A DNA stretch of 64,000 bases from Pseudomonas paracarnis (lineage in GTDB: Bacteria > Pseudomonadota > Gammaproteobacteria > Pseudomonadales > Pseudomonadaceae). The stretch covers positions 434,001 to 498,000 of the forward strand of contig NZ_CAJFCN010000004.1 of the NCBI RefSeq assembly GCF_904063055.1. Direction: 5' to 3'. Positions 29,109-37,634 of the stretch are shown here, in pieces. A program made the position numbers and the translations under genes. Below the pieces are notes generated by a model, which was not told the DNA's origin, ran no database searches, and saw only the letters and a list, made by a program, of their open reading frames with translations. Numbering within the stretch: position 1 is the first letter of the stretch; each line of letters opens with the position of its first letter.

Positions 29109-30260
29109 TTAGCGCAAACGCCCGACGATATCAGCGACGCTGCTCAAGACGTCCTTGCCCAACTGTTTCGAACGATCGCCTGACCAGCCAGTTCGCAGGT
29201 TGGGTGCGTCGTCGTTGTCCTTGAAAGGCATTTCCAGGGTCAGGGACAGGCAGTCGTACTTTTCCCCCACCGCGTTGCAGGCCAGGGTCATGTTGGCTTG
29301 GCCAGGCAGGTCGCGGGTGTAGCCGTGGGTGGTCTGGAAGTCTCGGGTCAGGTGGCTCAAATGGCTGCGGAAATGTTTTTCCAGGGCTTCGATGCGCGGC
29401 GTGTAGCCGGGGTTGCCTTCGCAGGCTGCGGTGAACACGTAGGGGATTTCTTCATCGCCGTGGATGTCGAGGAACATATCCACGCCGTATTTTTCCATCT
29501 GTTGCTGGACGAACAGGACTTCCGGGCTGAGTTCCTGGCTGGCGCTTTGCCATGCGCGGTTAAGGTCCTGGCCCATGGCGTTGGTGCGCAGGTGGCCATG
29601 GAAGGCGCCATCCGGGTTCATGTTCGGTACCAGGTACAGGTCTGCGACGGCCAGCAGTTTTTTCAGTTCGTCGTCGCCGTCCTTTTGCAGGCGCTCAATC
29701 ACGCCCTCCATAAACCACTCGGCCATGTGCTCGCCGGGGTGCTGCTGGGCGATGATCCACACCTTGCGCCGGCCTTCGATCCCTTTGCCACGGCGCAGCA
29801 GTTGGATATCGCGGCCTTCAGCGCTCTTGCCGGTGGCTAGCAGGGTGACCCCGGCGTACTTCAGGGCTTGCTCGATCAACCAGTCATGACGTTCACGGCT
29901 GTAGGGCTCGAAGTAGGCAAACCAGGCGTACTTTTGCCGGGTCTGGAGGGTGATGTGCAGGATCTCGCCATCAAAGCGCGTCGGTACCCGGAACCAGTTG
30001 ATATGGTCATAGGACGCCACGGCGTTGTAACCGCTCCAGGCATGCTTGTAGGACGAGCGCCCTGCGTTGCTCAAGCGAAAGGTGTGGGTGTGCCCCACGT
30101 GCATGCCTTCGGCCTTGAAGTGGAACCATTGGTAGTGATCGCTGCGGGTGTCGGGATTGATTGCCAGCAACAACTGATAAGCGTCGCTGGCATCCAGGAC
30201 CTGGATGTTGCCGCTGTCGAAGTCGGTGCTGATCTTGATGGAGGTCAAGGCCACGGTCAT
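29109..30260 (-). CDS. M14 zinc carboxypeptidase, cytosolic-carboxypeptidase (CCP) type
   Basis: 383 residues without a signal peptide. The N-terminal beta-sandwich typical of CCPs (about residues 1-120, with YQWFHFKAEG and WFAYFEPYS) precedes the M14 catalytic domain. Zinc ligands are His174 and Glu177 in QHPGEHMAEW and His267 in LDIHGDE; the general base is Glu343 in LTLEMPF. In eukaryotes this group removes glutamates from tubulin. A P. aeruginosa member has a solved structure, but its natural substrate is not known, as far as I recall. The leader (30261-30386) shows no clear partner gene. Confidence 0.92.
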   Translation of the reverse strand: MTVALTSIKISTDFDSGNIQVLDASDAYQLLLAINPDTRSDHYQWFHFKAEGMHVGHTHTFRLSNAGRSSYKHAWSGYNAVASYDHINWFRVPTRFDGEILHITLQTRQKYAWFAYFEPYSRERHDWLIEQALKYAGVTLLATGKSAEGRDIQLLRRGKGIEGRRKVWIIAQQHPGEHMAEWFMEGVIERLQKDGDDELKKLLAVADLYLVPNMNPDGAFHGHLRTNAMGQDLNRAWQSASQELSPEVLFVQQQMEKYGVDMFLDIHGDEEIPYVFTAACEGNPGYTPRIEALEKHFRSHLSHLTRDFQTTHGYTRDLPGQANMTLACNAVGEKYDCLSLTLEMPFKDNDDAPNLRTGWSGDRSKQLGKDVLSSVADIVGRLR

Positions 30261-30386
30261 AGTCTGGTTGCCTGAATATGAGTGATGTGGCGGCTATCTT
30301 ACACAGGCGTTCGGTAAAACCTGGATGCAAAAATTGTTGCAGGGGGAGGGGGCGTCATCCCTGACGCCGCCGCAGCTTAGAGTCTA

Positions 30387-30401
30387 TGAGATTGATTCTC
30401 A
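30387..30401. promoter_or_regulatory. Possible second Fur box
   Basis: TGAGATTGATTCTCA is close to the palindromic Fur core TGAGAATNATTCTCA. It lies 127 bases upstream of the carboxypeptidase start and 132 bases beyond the end of the PrrF RNA. No gene is clearly served, so the call is tentative. Confidence 0.35.
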
Positions 30402-30533
30402 AGCGCTAATTCGCAGAGATACGCGCTAGAGCACTCGGACGACTTTCGTTGGGCGATAGTCTTTTGCTACCATGCGCGGCATCAAGCAACACACAGTCTT
30501 CATTAGCCTGAAGCCACGCCAGGAAAACTGGCA

Positions 30534-30647
30534 AAAAAAAGACCCGGCCAAAGAGCCGGGTCAAAAACCGTGATTAGCCTGATGAGGAGATATTCCAAGA
30601 GTCCGACCTAAGGTCTCTTGGTCTATCGACTGATCTTGCGATCAGCT
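30534..30647 (-). ncRNA. prrF: PrrF-type Fur-repressed small RNA
   Basis: About 114 bases on the minus strand. The 5' end folds as a hairpin CTGATCGCAAGATCAG; the middle carries ATCTCCTCATCAGGCTAATC, which is the conserved PrrF seed region as I know it; the 3' end is a strong terminator GACCCGGC-6-GCCGGGTC followed by eight T (30562-30533). A sigma-70 promoter under a Fur box lies directly upstream. PrrF RNAs are made when iron is scarce and silence mRNAs of iron-containing proteins. No open reading frame fits this strand here. Confidence 0.9.
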
Positions 30648-30650
30648 GAG

Positions 30651-30682
30651 CCCAATAATAATCATTATCATTTGCAAGTCAA
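30651..30682 (-). promoter_or_regulatory. Sigma-70 promoter overlapped by a Fur box, for prrF
   Basis: Minus strand: -35 TTGACT (30682-30677), 16-base spacer, -10 TATTAT (30660-30655). The stretch 30651-30669 matches the 19-base Fur consensus at 15 positions, including the run ATAATCATTATC (30658-30669). Fur with iron would cover the -10 box. Confidence 0.88.
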
Positions 30683-30725
30683 ATGTTTTTATCCGTGGGA
30701 TAGAAATATTTTTCTTTCATGCCTG

Positions 30726-31076
30726 CTACGCGTTTGCCGCCGCTCTGGGCGCTTGCAACGACCGCTCCACCATCGCCTTCGCCATATCGATCAAATACAC
30801 CACTGAAAACGCCAGGTCGCGTTGGTTGCCCTGATGGCTGCACGCCGACTCGTAGGCGGTTGCCGCTGCACTGCGCAACAGGTCCGAGGCGTGTATCAGG
30901 GCTTCCTCCTGGCTGACATCGGATTTGATCGCGAACATGGCCCCGTCCGAATCCGGCGTCGACCGATTTTCTTTCAAGTAGTAGTCCAGTGCGCGCTGGG
31001 CTGCGCCACTGTTGCACATGTCGTTTACTTCAGTCAGTTCGGATGTGTCGGGCGTTGGGTGTGTGCGGGTCGTCAT
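30726..31076 (-). CDS. DUF6124 family protein
   Basis: 116 residues. Residues about 19-105 fit the Pseudomonas DUF6124 pattern: RALDYYLKEN, then GAMFAIKSDVSQEEALIHAS and VVYLIDMAKAMVERSL. Such proteins occur in several copies per Pseudomonas genome and have no known function. ATG 31076 with a GGAG eleven bases upstream gives the family's usual size; longer in-frame starts would run into the divergent repressor gene. It lies 44 bases upstream of the prrF promoter and faces the same way. Confidence 0.75.
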   Translation of the reverse strand: MTTRTHPTPDTSELTEVNDMCNSGAAQRALDYYLKENRSTPDSDGAMFAIKSDVSQEEALIHASDLLRSAAATAYESACSHQGNQRDLAFSVVYLIDMAKAMVERSLQAPRAAANA

Positions 31077-31206
31077 AAGCGGCAGTACTCCGGTGGGTGT
31101 CGAAATCCTTGGGCTTGATGATAGTACGTATCGTATTCCTGTCGTTTTATGGATTACTACAAACTGTTTATTGCCCGCAAAAATGGGCGCCGTATTGTGA
31201 TGCGCC

Positions 31207-31842
31207 ATGGATAACTGGATAGCGTTGGTCAAAGCCAACATGAAAGACCGCAAGGTCACGCAGGATGAACTGGCGCAGCGCCTGGGGATGTCCCAGGGCG
31301 GCATCGGCCATTGGCTCAATAAACGCCGCGTGCCGAGCCTGGCGGACATGAACCGCGTGCTGGCCGAACTGGGGTTGGGGTATTTGGAGGTGGCGCTGGA
31401 GATTCGTGAACGGGCCGCGCAAGTGCCTGAACGGGAAGCGCACTACAACCCGTATTTCCGCTACCCGGTCAGCGACTGGAAGCAGGCCTGCGAGCTGCGT
31501 GAAGAGCGTGCGCCTTATAGCACCGAGCGCTACGAATTGACCGATTACCACGCCCGAGGCGAGGCATTCTGGCTGCCGGTGACGGGAGACGCCATGACCG
31601 CCCCCACGGGCATGAGCATTGCGGCTGGCATGATGATACTGGTTGACCCGGCCATCGCGCCCGAGCCCGGCAGGCTGGTGGTGGCCCAATGGGCTGGCAC
31701 CCCCCAGGCCACCTTTCGCCGATTGCAGGAAGAAAGCGGCCAGCACTACCTGGTGCCGCTCAACCCCACTTACCCCAAGGTGCTGCTCACCGACGGCTGC
31801 CGCCTCCTGGGTGTGGTGGTGCAAGCCACGGCGAAGTTCTAG
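31207..31842 (+). CDS. Lambda-CI-like repressor with inactive S24 peptidase domain
   Basis: 211 residues. An XRE helix-turn-helix at about 15-45 (TQDELAQRLGMSQGGIGHWL), a linker, and a LexA/CI-type C-terminal domain from about 115. The match to lambda CI is close (GDAMTAPTG against GNSMTAPTG, LVPLNPTYP against LQPLNPQYP). The nucleophile Ser is Ala129, the catalytic Lys position is Arg (FRRL, 171-172), and the linker has no Ala-Gly or Cys-Gly site. It should bind DNA and dimerise but not cleave itself in response to RecA. No phage genes surround it. Its stop shares the tetramer CTAG with the liuD stop. Confidence 0.88.
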   Translation: MDNWIALVKANMKDRKVTQDELAQRLGMSQGGIGHWLNKRRVPSLADMNRVLAELGLGYLEVALEIRERAAQVPEREAHYNPYFRYPVSDWKQACELREERAPYSTERYELTDYHARGEAFWLPVTGDAMTAPTGMSIAAGMMILVDPAIAPEPGRLVVAQWAGTPQATFRRLQEESGQHYLVPLNPTYPKVLLTDGCRLLGVVVQATAKF

Positions 31843-33764
31843 CCGGCCGTTTCAAGCTCCACCAGCGCGCTGCCTTCTGCCACCATTTCACCTTCCTGGC
31901 AGAACAGCGCCTTGACCACCCCGGCGTGGGGCGCCCGGATACTGTGCTCCATCTTCATGGCTTCGAGCACCACCAGTTGAGCGCCGGCTTCAACAGTTTG
32001 GCCCACCTCCACAAGTACTCGCACGATGCTGCCGTTCATCGGTGCGGTGAGGCCGCCCTGATGAGATTGACTGGCCTCGACCGCCGCAATCGGGTCGAAC
32101 AGGCTGACGGCATGCATCTCGCCGTCCCAACGCAGGTACAGGCTGCCTTCACTGCGCACCGCCAGATGAGCACGGCGCACGCCCTGATGTTCAGTCAGCA
32201 ACTGTTCGCCGCATAACTGAGACGGTTGCCCGGTCAGTGTCACCAACCGATCCTGCCCATTGCAGCTCAGGTGCAGCGACACCTCGGCAGGCAGGCCCGC
32301 ACGAAAGCCCTGGCGATTGGCCCAAGGCCCGTCACCCGCCGGCAAGCTCTGCATAAACGCCGAGCCCGCCGCCTGCCAGAACTCATCGCTCAAGGCCCCT
32401 GGCGTCGGCAACAGCTCATCCTGATAGCGCGGGATAAACCCGGTGTCCAATTCGGCGGCGGCAAACGCAGGGTGCCCGATGATGCGCCGCAAAAAGCCCA
32501 GGTTGGTCTTGAGCCCGCCGACCGCAAACTCATCCAGCATGCTCAATAAGCGCAGGCGCGCCTGTTCGCGGTCTTCACCCCAGGCAATCAACTTGCCGAG
32601 CATCGGGTCGTAGAAGGGCGACACGCTGTCGCCTTGCTCGACGCCACTGTCCACGCGGCGTCCAGGGCCCTGGCTGGACTCGCGGTACAGCGCCAGGTGC
32701 CCGGTGGCGGGCAGAAAGTCATTGGCCGGGTCTTCGGCATACAGCCGCACTTCAATTGCATGACCGTTCAACGCGACCTGTTCTTGCGTGATCGGTAGCG
32801 CCTCACCTTGGGCCACCCGGATCTGCCAGGCCACCAGGTCGAGGCCGGTAATCGCTTCGGTCACCGGATGCTCGACTTGCAGCCGCGTGTTCATCTCCAT
32901 GAAGAAAAACTCGCCACGGGCATCCAGCAAAAACTCCACCGTACCTGCGCCGACATACCCGATGGCCTGGGCAGCGCGCACGGCCGCTTCGCCCATGGCC
33001 CGGCGCTGCTCGACACTCAAGCCGGGTGCCGGGGCTTCTTCCACGACTTTCTGATGGCGCCGCTGGATCGAGCAGTCGCGCTCATTGAGGTACAGGCAAT
33101 GACCTTGCTGGTCGGCAAACACTTGGATCTCGACATGCCGCGGCTTGAGCAGGTATTTCTCCACCAGCATCTGCCCGTTGCCGAACGACGACAGCGCCTC
33201 ACGCTGGGCGGAGGCCAGGGCTTCGGCCAGTTGGCTGACGTCCTCGACCACCTTCATACCCTTGCCACCGCCGCCCGCCGTGGCCTTGAGCAGCACCGGG
33301 TAGCCGATACGCTCACAGGCGGCGCGGAAGGTCTCCAGGTCCTGGGCCTCGCCGTGATAACCCGGCACAAGGGGTACGCCAGCCGTTTCCATCAAGGCCT
33401 TGGCCGCGGATTTGCTGCCCATGGCGTCGATGGCCGAGGCGGGCGGGCCGAGGAAGATCAAGCCTGCCGCCTCGATGGCACGGGCGAAGCCGGCGTTTTC
33501 TGAAAGGAAGCCGTAGCCGGGGTGAATCGCCTGGGCGCCGCTGACGTGGGCGGCGGCAATCAGCTTGTCGATTTGCAGGTAACTGTCGGTGGCTTTGCTG
33601 CCGCCCAGGTCGACGCGGATATCGGCTTCACGGCTATGGCGGGCATCGCGGTCGATGGCGCTGTGCACAGCCACGGTGGTCAACCCCATGGCCTTGGCGG
33701 TGCGCATGACCCGGCAGGCGATCTCGCCACGGTTGGCCACCAGAACGGTGGTGAGTGTGCTCAT
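31839..33764 (-). CDS. liuD: Methylcrotonoyl-CoA carboxylase, biotin-containing subunit
   Basis: 641 residues. Carries the biotin carboxylase domain (ATP-grasp glycine loop TAGGGGKGMKVV; MEMNTRLQVEHPVTEAITG near residue 300) and a C-terminal biotinyl domain with VVLEAMKMEHS, whose Lys takes biotin. With LiuB it carboxylates 3-methylcrotonyl-CoA in leucine breakdown. ATG 33764 overlaps the liuC stop as ATGA, so they are coupled; an upstream 36-codon extension is not used. It is last in the liuABCD operon. Confidence 0.95.
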   Translation of the reverse strand: MSTLTTVLVANRGEIACRVMRTAKAMGLTTVAVHSAIDRDARHSREADIRVDLGGSKATDSYLQIDKLIAAAHVSGAQAIHPGYGFLSENAGFARAIEAAGLIFLGPPASAIDAMGSKSAAKALMETAGVPLVPGYHGEAQDLETFRAACERIGYPVLLKATAGGGGKGMKVVEDVSQLAEALASAQREALSSFGNGQMLVEKYLLKPRHVEIQVFADQQGHCLYLNERDCSIQRRHQKVVEEAPAPGLSVEQRRAMGEAAVRAAQAIGYVGAGTVEFLLDARGEFFFMEMNTRLQVEHPVTEAITGLDLVAWQIRVAQGEALPITQEQVALNGHAIEVRLYAEDPANDFLPATGHLALYRESSQGPGRRVDSGVEQGDSVSPFYDPMLGKLIAWGEDREQARLRLLSMLDEFAVGGLKTNLGFLRRIIGHPAFAAAELDTGFIPRYQDELLPTPGALSDEFWQAAGSAFMQSLPAGDGPWANRQGFRAGLPAEVSLHLSCNGQDRLVTLTGQPSQLCGEQLLTEHQGVRRAHLAVRSEGSLYLRWDGEMHAVSLFDPIAAVEASQSHQGGLTAPMNGSIVRVLVEVGQTVEAGAQLVVLEAMKMEHSIRAPHAGVVKALFCQEGEMVAEGSALVELETAG

Positions 33765-34567
33765 GAGCGTGGCTCCTGATTTTGCCAACTTGGCGCACGC
33801 TTTTGCAGAAACGCGCGCAAACCTTCCTGGCCCTCGGCGCTCACCCGAATACGCGCTATGGCATTTTCGCAATAGCGTCGCAATGCGGGGGTGAGGGCAC
33901 CGTTGCCCACTTCGCGCAGCAAATCCTTACTGGCACGCATGGCCGCCGGGCTGTTTTGCAGCAGGTTGGTGACCCACAGGTCCACCTGTTGATCCAGGCT
34001 CTCGGCCGGATAACTGTCCGCCAGCAAGCCGATCTCCCGTGCGCGCTGGCCGCCGAACCGCTCGGCTGTCAGTGCATAACGACGGGCAGCGCGTTCGCCG
34101 ATGGCCTGCACCACGAACGGGCTGATCACCGCCGGCGCCAGGCCGATACGCACTTCCGACAGGCAGAACTGGGCGTCGTCGGCACCGATGGCCATGTCAC
34201 AGCAGCTGATCAGGCCCAGCGCGCCCCCGTAGGCCGCGCCTTGCACCACCGCCAACGTGGGGATTTTCAGCTTGGACAGGTTGTACATCAGCTCTGCCAG
34301 TTCCCGGGCGTCGTCCAGGTTGGTGTGGTAGTCCAACTCGGCCGATTGCTGCATCCAGGCCAGGTCGGCACCGGCGCTGAAGTGCTTGCCACGCCCGCGC
34401 AGTACCAGGAAGCGCAGGGACGGGTCGCCTTGTACGCGGTCAAGGGCCAGGATCAGCTCGCGGATCATCTGCGCGTTGAACGCGTTGTTCTTGGCTTCGC
34501 GGCTGAGCCACAGCGTGGCAAAGCCACGGCGGTCAGTGATCAGTTCGAGGGTGTTGAAGTCGCTCAT
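33761..34567 (-). CDS. liuC: Methylglutaconyl-CoA hydratase
   Basis: 268 residues of the enoyl-CoA hydratase family. The oxyanion-hole segments are GKHFSAGADLAWM and GAAYGGALGLISCCDM; SEVRIGLAPAVISP follows. It hydrates 3-methylglutaconyl-CoA to HMG-CoA. The function comes mainly from its place between liuB and liuD, since the family is broad. A REP doublet fills the 133-base gap to liuB. Confidence 0.92.
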   Translation of the reverse strand: MSDFNTLELITDRRGFATLWLSREAKNNAFNAQMIRELILALDRVQGDPSLRFLVLRGRGKHFSAGADLAWMQQSAELDYHTNLDDARELAELMYNLSKLKIPTLAVVQGAAYGGALGLISCCDMAIGADDAQFCLSEVRIGLAPAVISPFVVQAIGERAARRYALTAERFGGQRAREIGLLADSYPAESLDQQVDLWVTNLLQNSPAAMRASKDLLREVGNGALTPALRRYCENAIARIRVSAEGQEGLRAFLQKRAPSWQNQEPRS

Positions 34568-34596
34568 GCAAGGAGCTCCGAAATAATGAGAGGCCT

Positions 34597-34700
34597 CCTG
34601 TAGGAGCGAGCTTGCTCGCGAAGATCGTCAACGATAACGCGGGGCTTCAGAATGACCGCGTTGCCCTGAGGTTCTTCGCGAGCAAGCTCGCTCCTACAGG
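34597..34700. repeat. REP doublet between liuB and liuC
   Basis: GTAGGAGCGAGCTTGCTCGC and its inverted partner, about 55 bases apart. The right half ends exactly one base before the liuB stop codon (34701-34703). Inside an operon such elements often change the ratio of the flanking messages. Confidence 0.9.
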
Positions 34701-36308
34701 CTACATGCGGAACACGCCGAAGCGGCTCGGCTCGATGGGGGCGTTCAGTGCGGCGGACAAGGCCAGGGCCAGCACGTCACGGGTCTGCAGCGGGTCGATC
34801 ACGCCGTCATCCCACAAGCGCGCGCTGGAGTAGTAGGGGTGGCCCTGGGTTTCATACTGGTCGAGGATCGGCTGCTTGATCGCGTCTTCCTCCTCGGCAC
34901 TGAAACCGTTGCCGGCGCGCTCAGCCTGTTCGCGCTTGACCTGCACCAACACCCCGGCGGCCTGTTCGGCCCCCATCACGCCAATGCGTGCGTTGGGCCA
35001 CATCCACAAAAAGCGCGGGTCATAGGCGCGGCCACACATCCCATAGTTACCCGCACCAAAGCTGCCGCCGATGATCACGGTGAATTTCGGCACCTTGGCG
35101 CACGCCACGGCGGTGACCAGCTTGGCGCCGTGTTTGGCAATGCCGCCGGCTTCGTACTTCTGGCCGACCATAAAGCCGGTGATGTTTTGCAGGAACAGCA
35201 GCGGAATCCCGCGCTGGCAGGCCAGTTCGATAAAGTGCGCGCCTTTTTGCGCGGCTTCGGCGAAGAGGATGCCGTTGTTGGCCAGGATCGCTATCGGGTA
35301 GCCATGCAAGTGCGCAAAGCCGCACACCAGGGTCGTGCCGAACAGGGCCTTGAACTCATCGAACACCGAGCCGTCCACCAGCCGTGCGATGACTTCGCGC
35401 ACATCAAAGGGTTGCTTGGCATCCGCCGGGATCACGCCGTACAACTCTTCGCTGCTGTACAGCGGCGCCACCGGCGGGCGTTGCAGCAGCTCACCCTGCT
35501 TGCGCCAATTGAGGTTGGCCACGCTGCGCCGCGCCAGCGCCAGGGCGTGTTCATCGCTGTCGGCATAGTGGTCGGCCACGCCCGAGACCTTGCAGTGCAC
35601 ATCGGCACCGCCCAGGTCTTCGGCGCTCACCACTTCACCGGTGGCGGCCTTCACCAGCGGCGGGCCGGCGAGGAAGATGGTGGCTTGCTGGCGCACCATG
35701 ATCGCTTCGTCGGCCATGGCCGGCACGTAGGCGCCGCCGGCGGTGCACGAGCCCATCACCACGGCAATCTGGGGAATGCCCTGGGCGCTCATATTGGCCT
35801 GGTTGAAGAAGATCCGCCCGAAGTGCTCGCGGTCGGGGAACACCTCGTCCTGGCGCGGCAGGTTGGCGCCGCCGGAGTCCACCAGGTAGATGCACGGCAG
35901 GCGGTTCTGCTCGGCGATGGTCTGGGCGCGCAGGTGCTTTTTGACGGTCAGCGGGTAATAGGAGCCGCCTTTGACCGTGGCATCGTTGGCCACGATCATG
36001 CATTCGACACCTTCCACCCGGCCGATGCCGGCAATCACCCCGGCAGCCGGGACGTCTTCGCCATACACCTGGTGGGCGGCCAGTTGGCTCAGCTCGAGAA
36101 ACGGTGAGCCCGGGTCGAGCAGACGGTTGATACGCTCGCGGGGTAACAGTTTGCCGCGTGAGGTGTGGCGTTCCTGGGCCTTGGCGCCGCCACCTTGATG
36201 GACATGGGCGAGCAGGCTGTGCAGGGCGTCGACCTGTTCAAGCATCGCCGCGCGGTTGGCGGAAAATTCCGCAGAACGCGGGTTGAGCTGGGTGTGCAGG
36301 GTGGCCAT
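34701..36308 (-). CDS. liuB: Methylcrotonoyl-CoA carboxylase, carboxyltransferase subunit
   Basis: 535 residues of the acyl-CoA carboxyltransferase beta type. Visible are the carboxyl-CoA binding regions [20 protein letters not shown] and [18 protein letters not shown], and [10 protein letters not shown] near residue 465. It transfers carboxyl from biotin of LiuD to methylcrotonyl-CoA. It lies 12 bases after liuA on the same strand. Confidence 0.95.
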   Translation of the reverse strand: MATLHTQLNPRSAEFSANRAAMLEQVDALHSLLAHVHQGGGAKAQERHTSRGKLLPRERINRLLDPGSPFLELSQLAAHQVYGEDVPAAGVIAGIGRVEGVECMIVANDATVKGGSYYPLTVKKHLRAQTIAEQNRLPCIYLVDSGGANLPRQDEVFPDREHFGRIFFNQANMSAQGIPQIAVVMGSCTAGGAYVPAMADEAIMVRQQATIFLAGPPLVKAATGEVVSAEDLGGADVHCKVSGVADHYADSDEHALALARRSVANLNWRKQGELLQRPPVAPLYSSEELYGVIPADAKQPFDVREVIARLVDGSVFDEFKALFGTTLVCGFAHLHGYPIAILANNGILFAEAAQKGAHFIELACQRGIPLLFLQNITGFMVGQKYEAGGIAKHGAKLVTAVACAKVPKFTVIIGGSFGAGNYGMCGRAYDPRFLWMWPNARIGVMGAEQAAGVLVQVKREQAERAGNGFSAEEEDAIKQPILDQYETQGHPYYSSARLWDDGVIDPLQTRDVLALALSAALNAPIEPSRFGVFRM

Positions 36309-36320
36309 GGGCGTGCTCCT

Positions 36321-37484
36321 TCAGCGGGTTTCGTTGAACAGTTCGCGACCGATCAACATCCGCCGAATCTCACTGGTGCCCGCACCAATTTCGTAGAGCT
36401 TGGCGTCACGCAACAGGCGCCCGGCGGGGAATTCGTTGATATAGCCATTGCCGCCCAGAATCTGGATCGCATCCAGGGCCATTTGCGTGGCGCGCTCGGC
36501 GCTGTAGAGGATCACGCCCGCGGCGTCCTTGCGCGTGGTCTCGCCACGCTCGCACGCCTGGGCCACCGCGTAGAGGTAGGCGCGGCTGGCGTTGAGTTGG
36601 GTGTACATGTCGGCGACCTTGCCCTGGATCAACTGGAATTCGCCGATGCTCTGGCCGAACTGCTTGCGGTCGTGGATGTAGGGCACGATCAAGTCCATGC
36701 ATGCCTGCATGATCCCGGTAGGCCCTCCGGAGAGCACCACGCGCTCGTAGTCCAGGCCGCTCATCAACACTTTCACGCCGCCATTGAGCACGCCGAGGAT
36801 GTTTTCTTCGGGTACCTCGACGTCGTCGAAAAACAGCTCGCAGGTGTTGGAGCCGCGCATGCCCAGCTTGTCGAATTTATTGCTGCGGCTGAAGCCTTTC
36901 CAGTCGCGCTCGACGATGAAGGCGGTGATGCCGTGGGGGCCTTTTTCCAGGTCGGTCTTGGCGTAGATCACATAGGTATGGGCGTCCGGGCCGTTGGTGA
37001 TCCAGGTCTTGCTGCCATTGAGTACGTAATGGTCGCCGCGCTTGTCGGCGCGCAGTTTCATCGACACCACGTCGGAACCGGCATTCGGCTCGCTCATGGC
37101 CAGGGCGCCGATGTGCTCGCCGCTGATCAGCTTGGGCAGGTACTTGAGTTTTTGTGCGTGGTTGCCGTTGCGGTTGATCTGGTTGACGCACAGGTTGGAG
37201 TGCGCCCCGTAGGACAACGCCACCGAGGCCGAGCCACGGCTGATTTCTTCCATGCTCACCACATGGGCCAGGTAACCCAGGCCGGCACCGCCGTATTCCT
37301 CGGGCACGGTGATGCCCAGCAGGCCCATGTCGCCGAACTTGCGCCACAGGTCGGCGGGGAACAGGTTGTCGATGTCGATCTGGGCCGCGCGCGGTGCGAT
37401 CTCCTTGGCCACGAAGGACTGCACCTGGTCGCGCAGCATGTCGATGGTCTCGCCGAGGGCGAAGTTCAGGGACGGGTAACTCAT
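36321..37484 (-). CDS. liuA: Isovaleryl-CoA dehydrogenase
   Basis: 387 residues of the acyl-CoA dehydrogenase family; oxidises isovaleryl-CoA with FAD. Family motifs are [15 protein letters not shown] and the C-terminal [20 protein letters not shown]; the region around [16 protein letters not shown] also fits. ATG 37484 begins the conserved [12 protein letters not shown], so 21 upstream codons are discarded. It opens the operon liuABCD; two LiuR boxes lie 65-124 bases upstream, in the gap shared with the divergent acyl-CoA synthetase. Confidence 0.95.
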   Translation of the reverse strand: MSYPSLNFALGETIDMLRDQVQSFVAKEIAPRAAQIDIDNLFPADLWRKFGDMGLLGITVPEEYGGAGLGYLAHVVSMEEISRGSASVALSYGAHSNLCVNQINRNGNHAQKLKYLPKLISGEHIGALAMSEPNAGSDVVSMKLRADKRGDHYVLNGSKTWITNGPDAHTYVIYAKTDLEKGPHGITAFIVERDWKGFSRSNKFDKLGMRGSNTCELFFDDVEVPEENILGVLNGGVKVLMSGLDYERVVLSGGPTGIMQACMDLIVPYIHDRKQFGQSIGEFQLIQGKVADMYTQLNASRAYLYAVAQACERGETTRKDAAGVILYSAERATQMALDAIQILGGNGYINEFPAGRLLRDAKLYEIGAGTSEIRRMLIGRELFNETR

Positions 37485-37548
37485 GGACAGGCACCTTAAT
37501 GTGAGCTTTGTTGTTGTGTGGGCGGGGCGCGGGAGGAGGGCGCTCACC

Positions 37549-37564
37549 TTTACGTTAACGTAAG
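37549..37564. promoter_or_regulatory. LiuR box 1 (liuA / acyl-CoA synthetase gap)
   Basis: TTTACGTTAACGTAAG, a near-perfect inverted repeat with the same halves as the box at 41261 next to liuR. MerR-type activators bind such dyads within the promoter spacer. Confidence 0.75.
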
Positions 37565-37591
37565 CTTGCGTTACGGCGCTGTCAATCGTAG

Positions 37592-37607
37592 TTTACGTAT
37601 ACGTCAA
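37592..37607. promoter_or_regulatory. LiuR box 2 (upstream of acyl-CoA synthetase)
   Basis: TTTACGTATACGTCAA, same motif, 28 bases before the ATG of the acyl-CoA synthetase. Two boxes in one divergent gap suggest one per direction. Confidence 0.75.
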
Positions 37608-37634
37608 CCTACAAAAAAGATAACAGGGGTCGTT

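Noticed and set aside
31207..31842. Prophage start marked by the CI-like repressor
   Set aside because: The neighbours are liuD, a DUF6124 gene and prrF; no integrase, Cro, structural or lysis genes are present.
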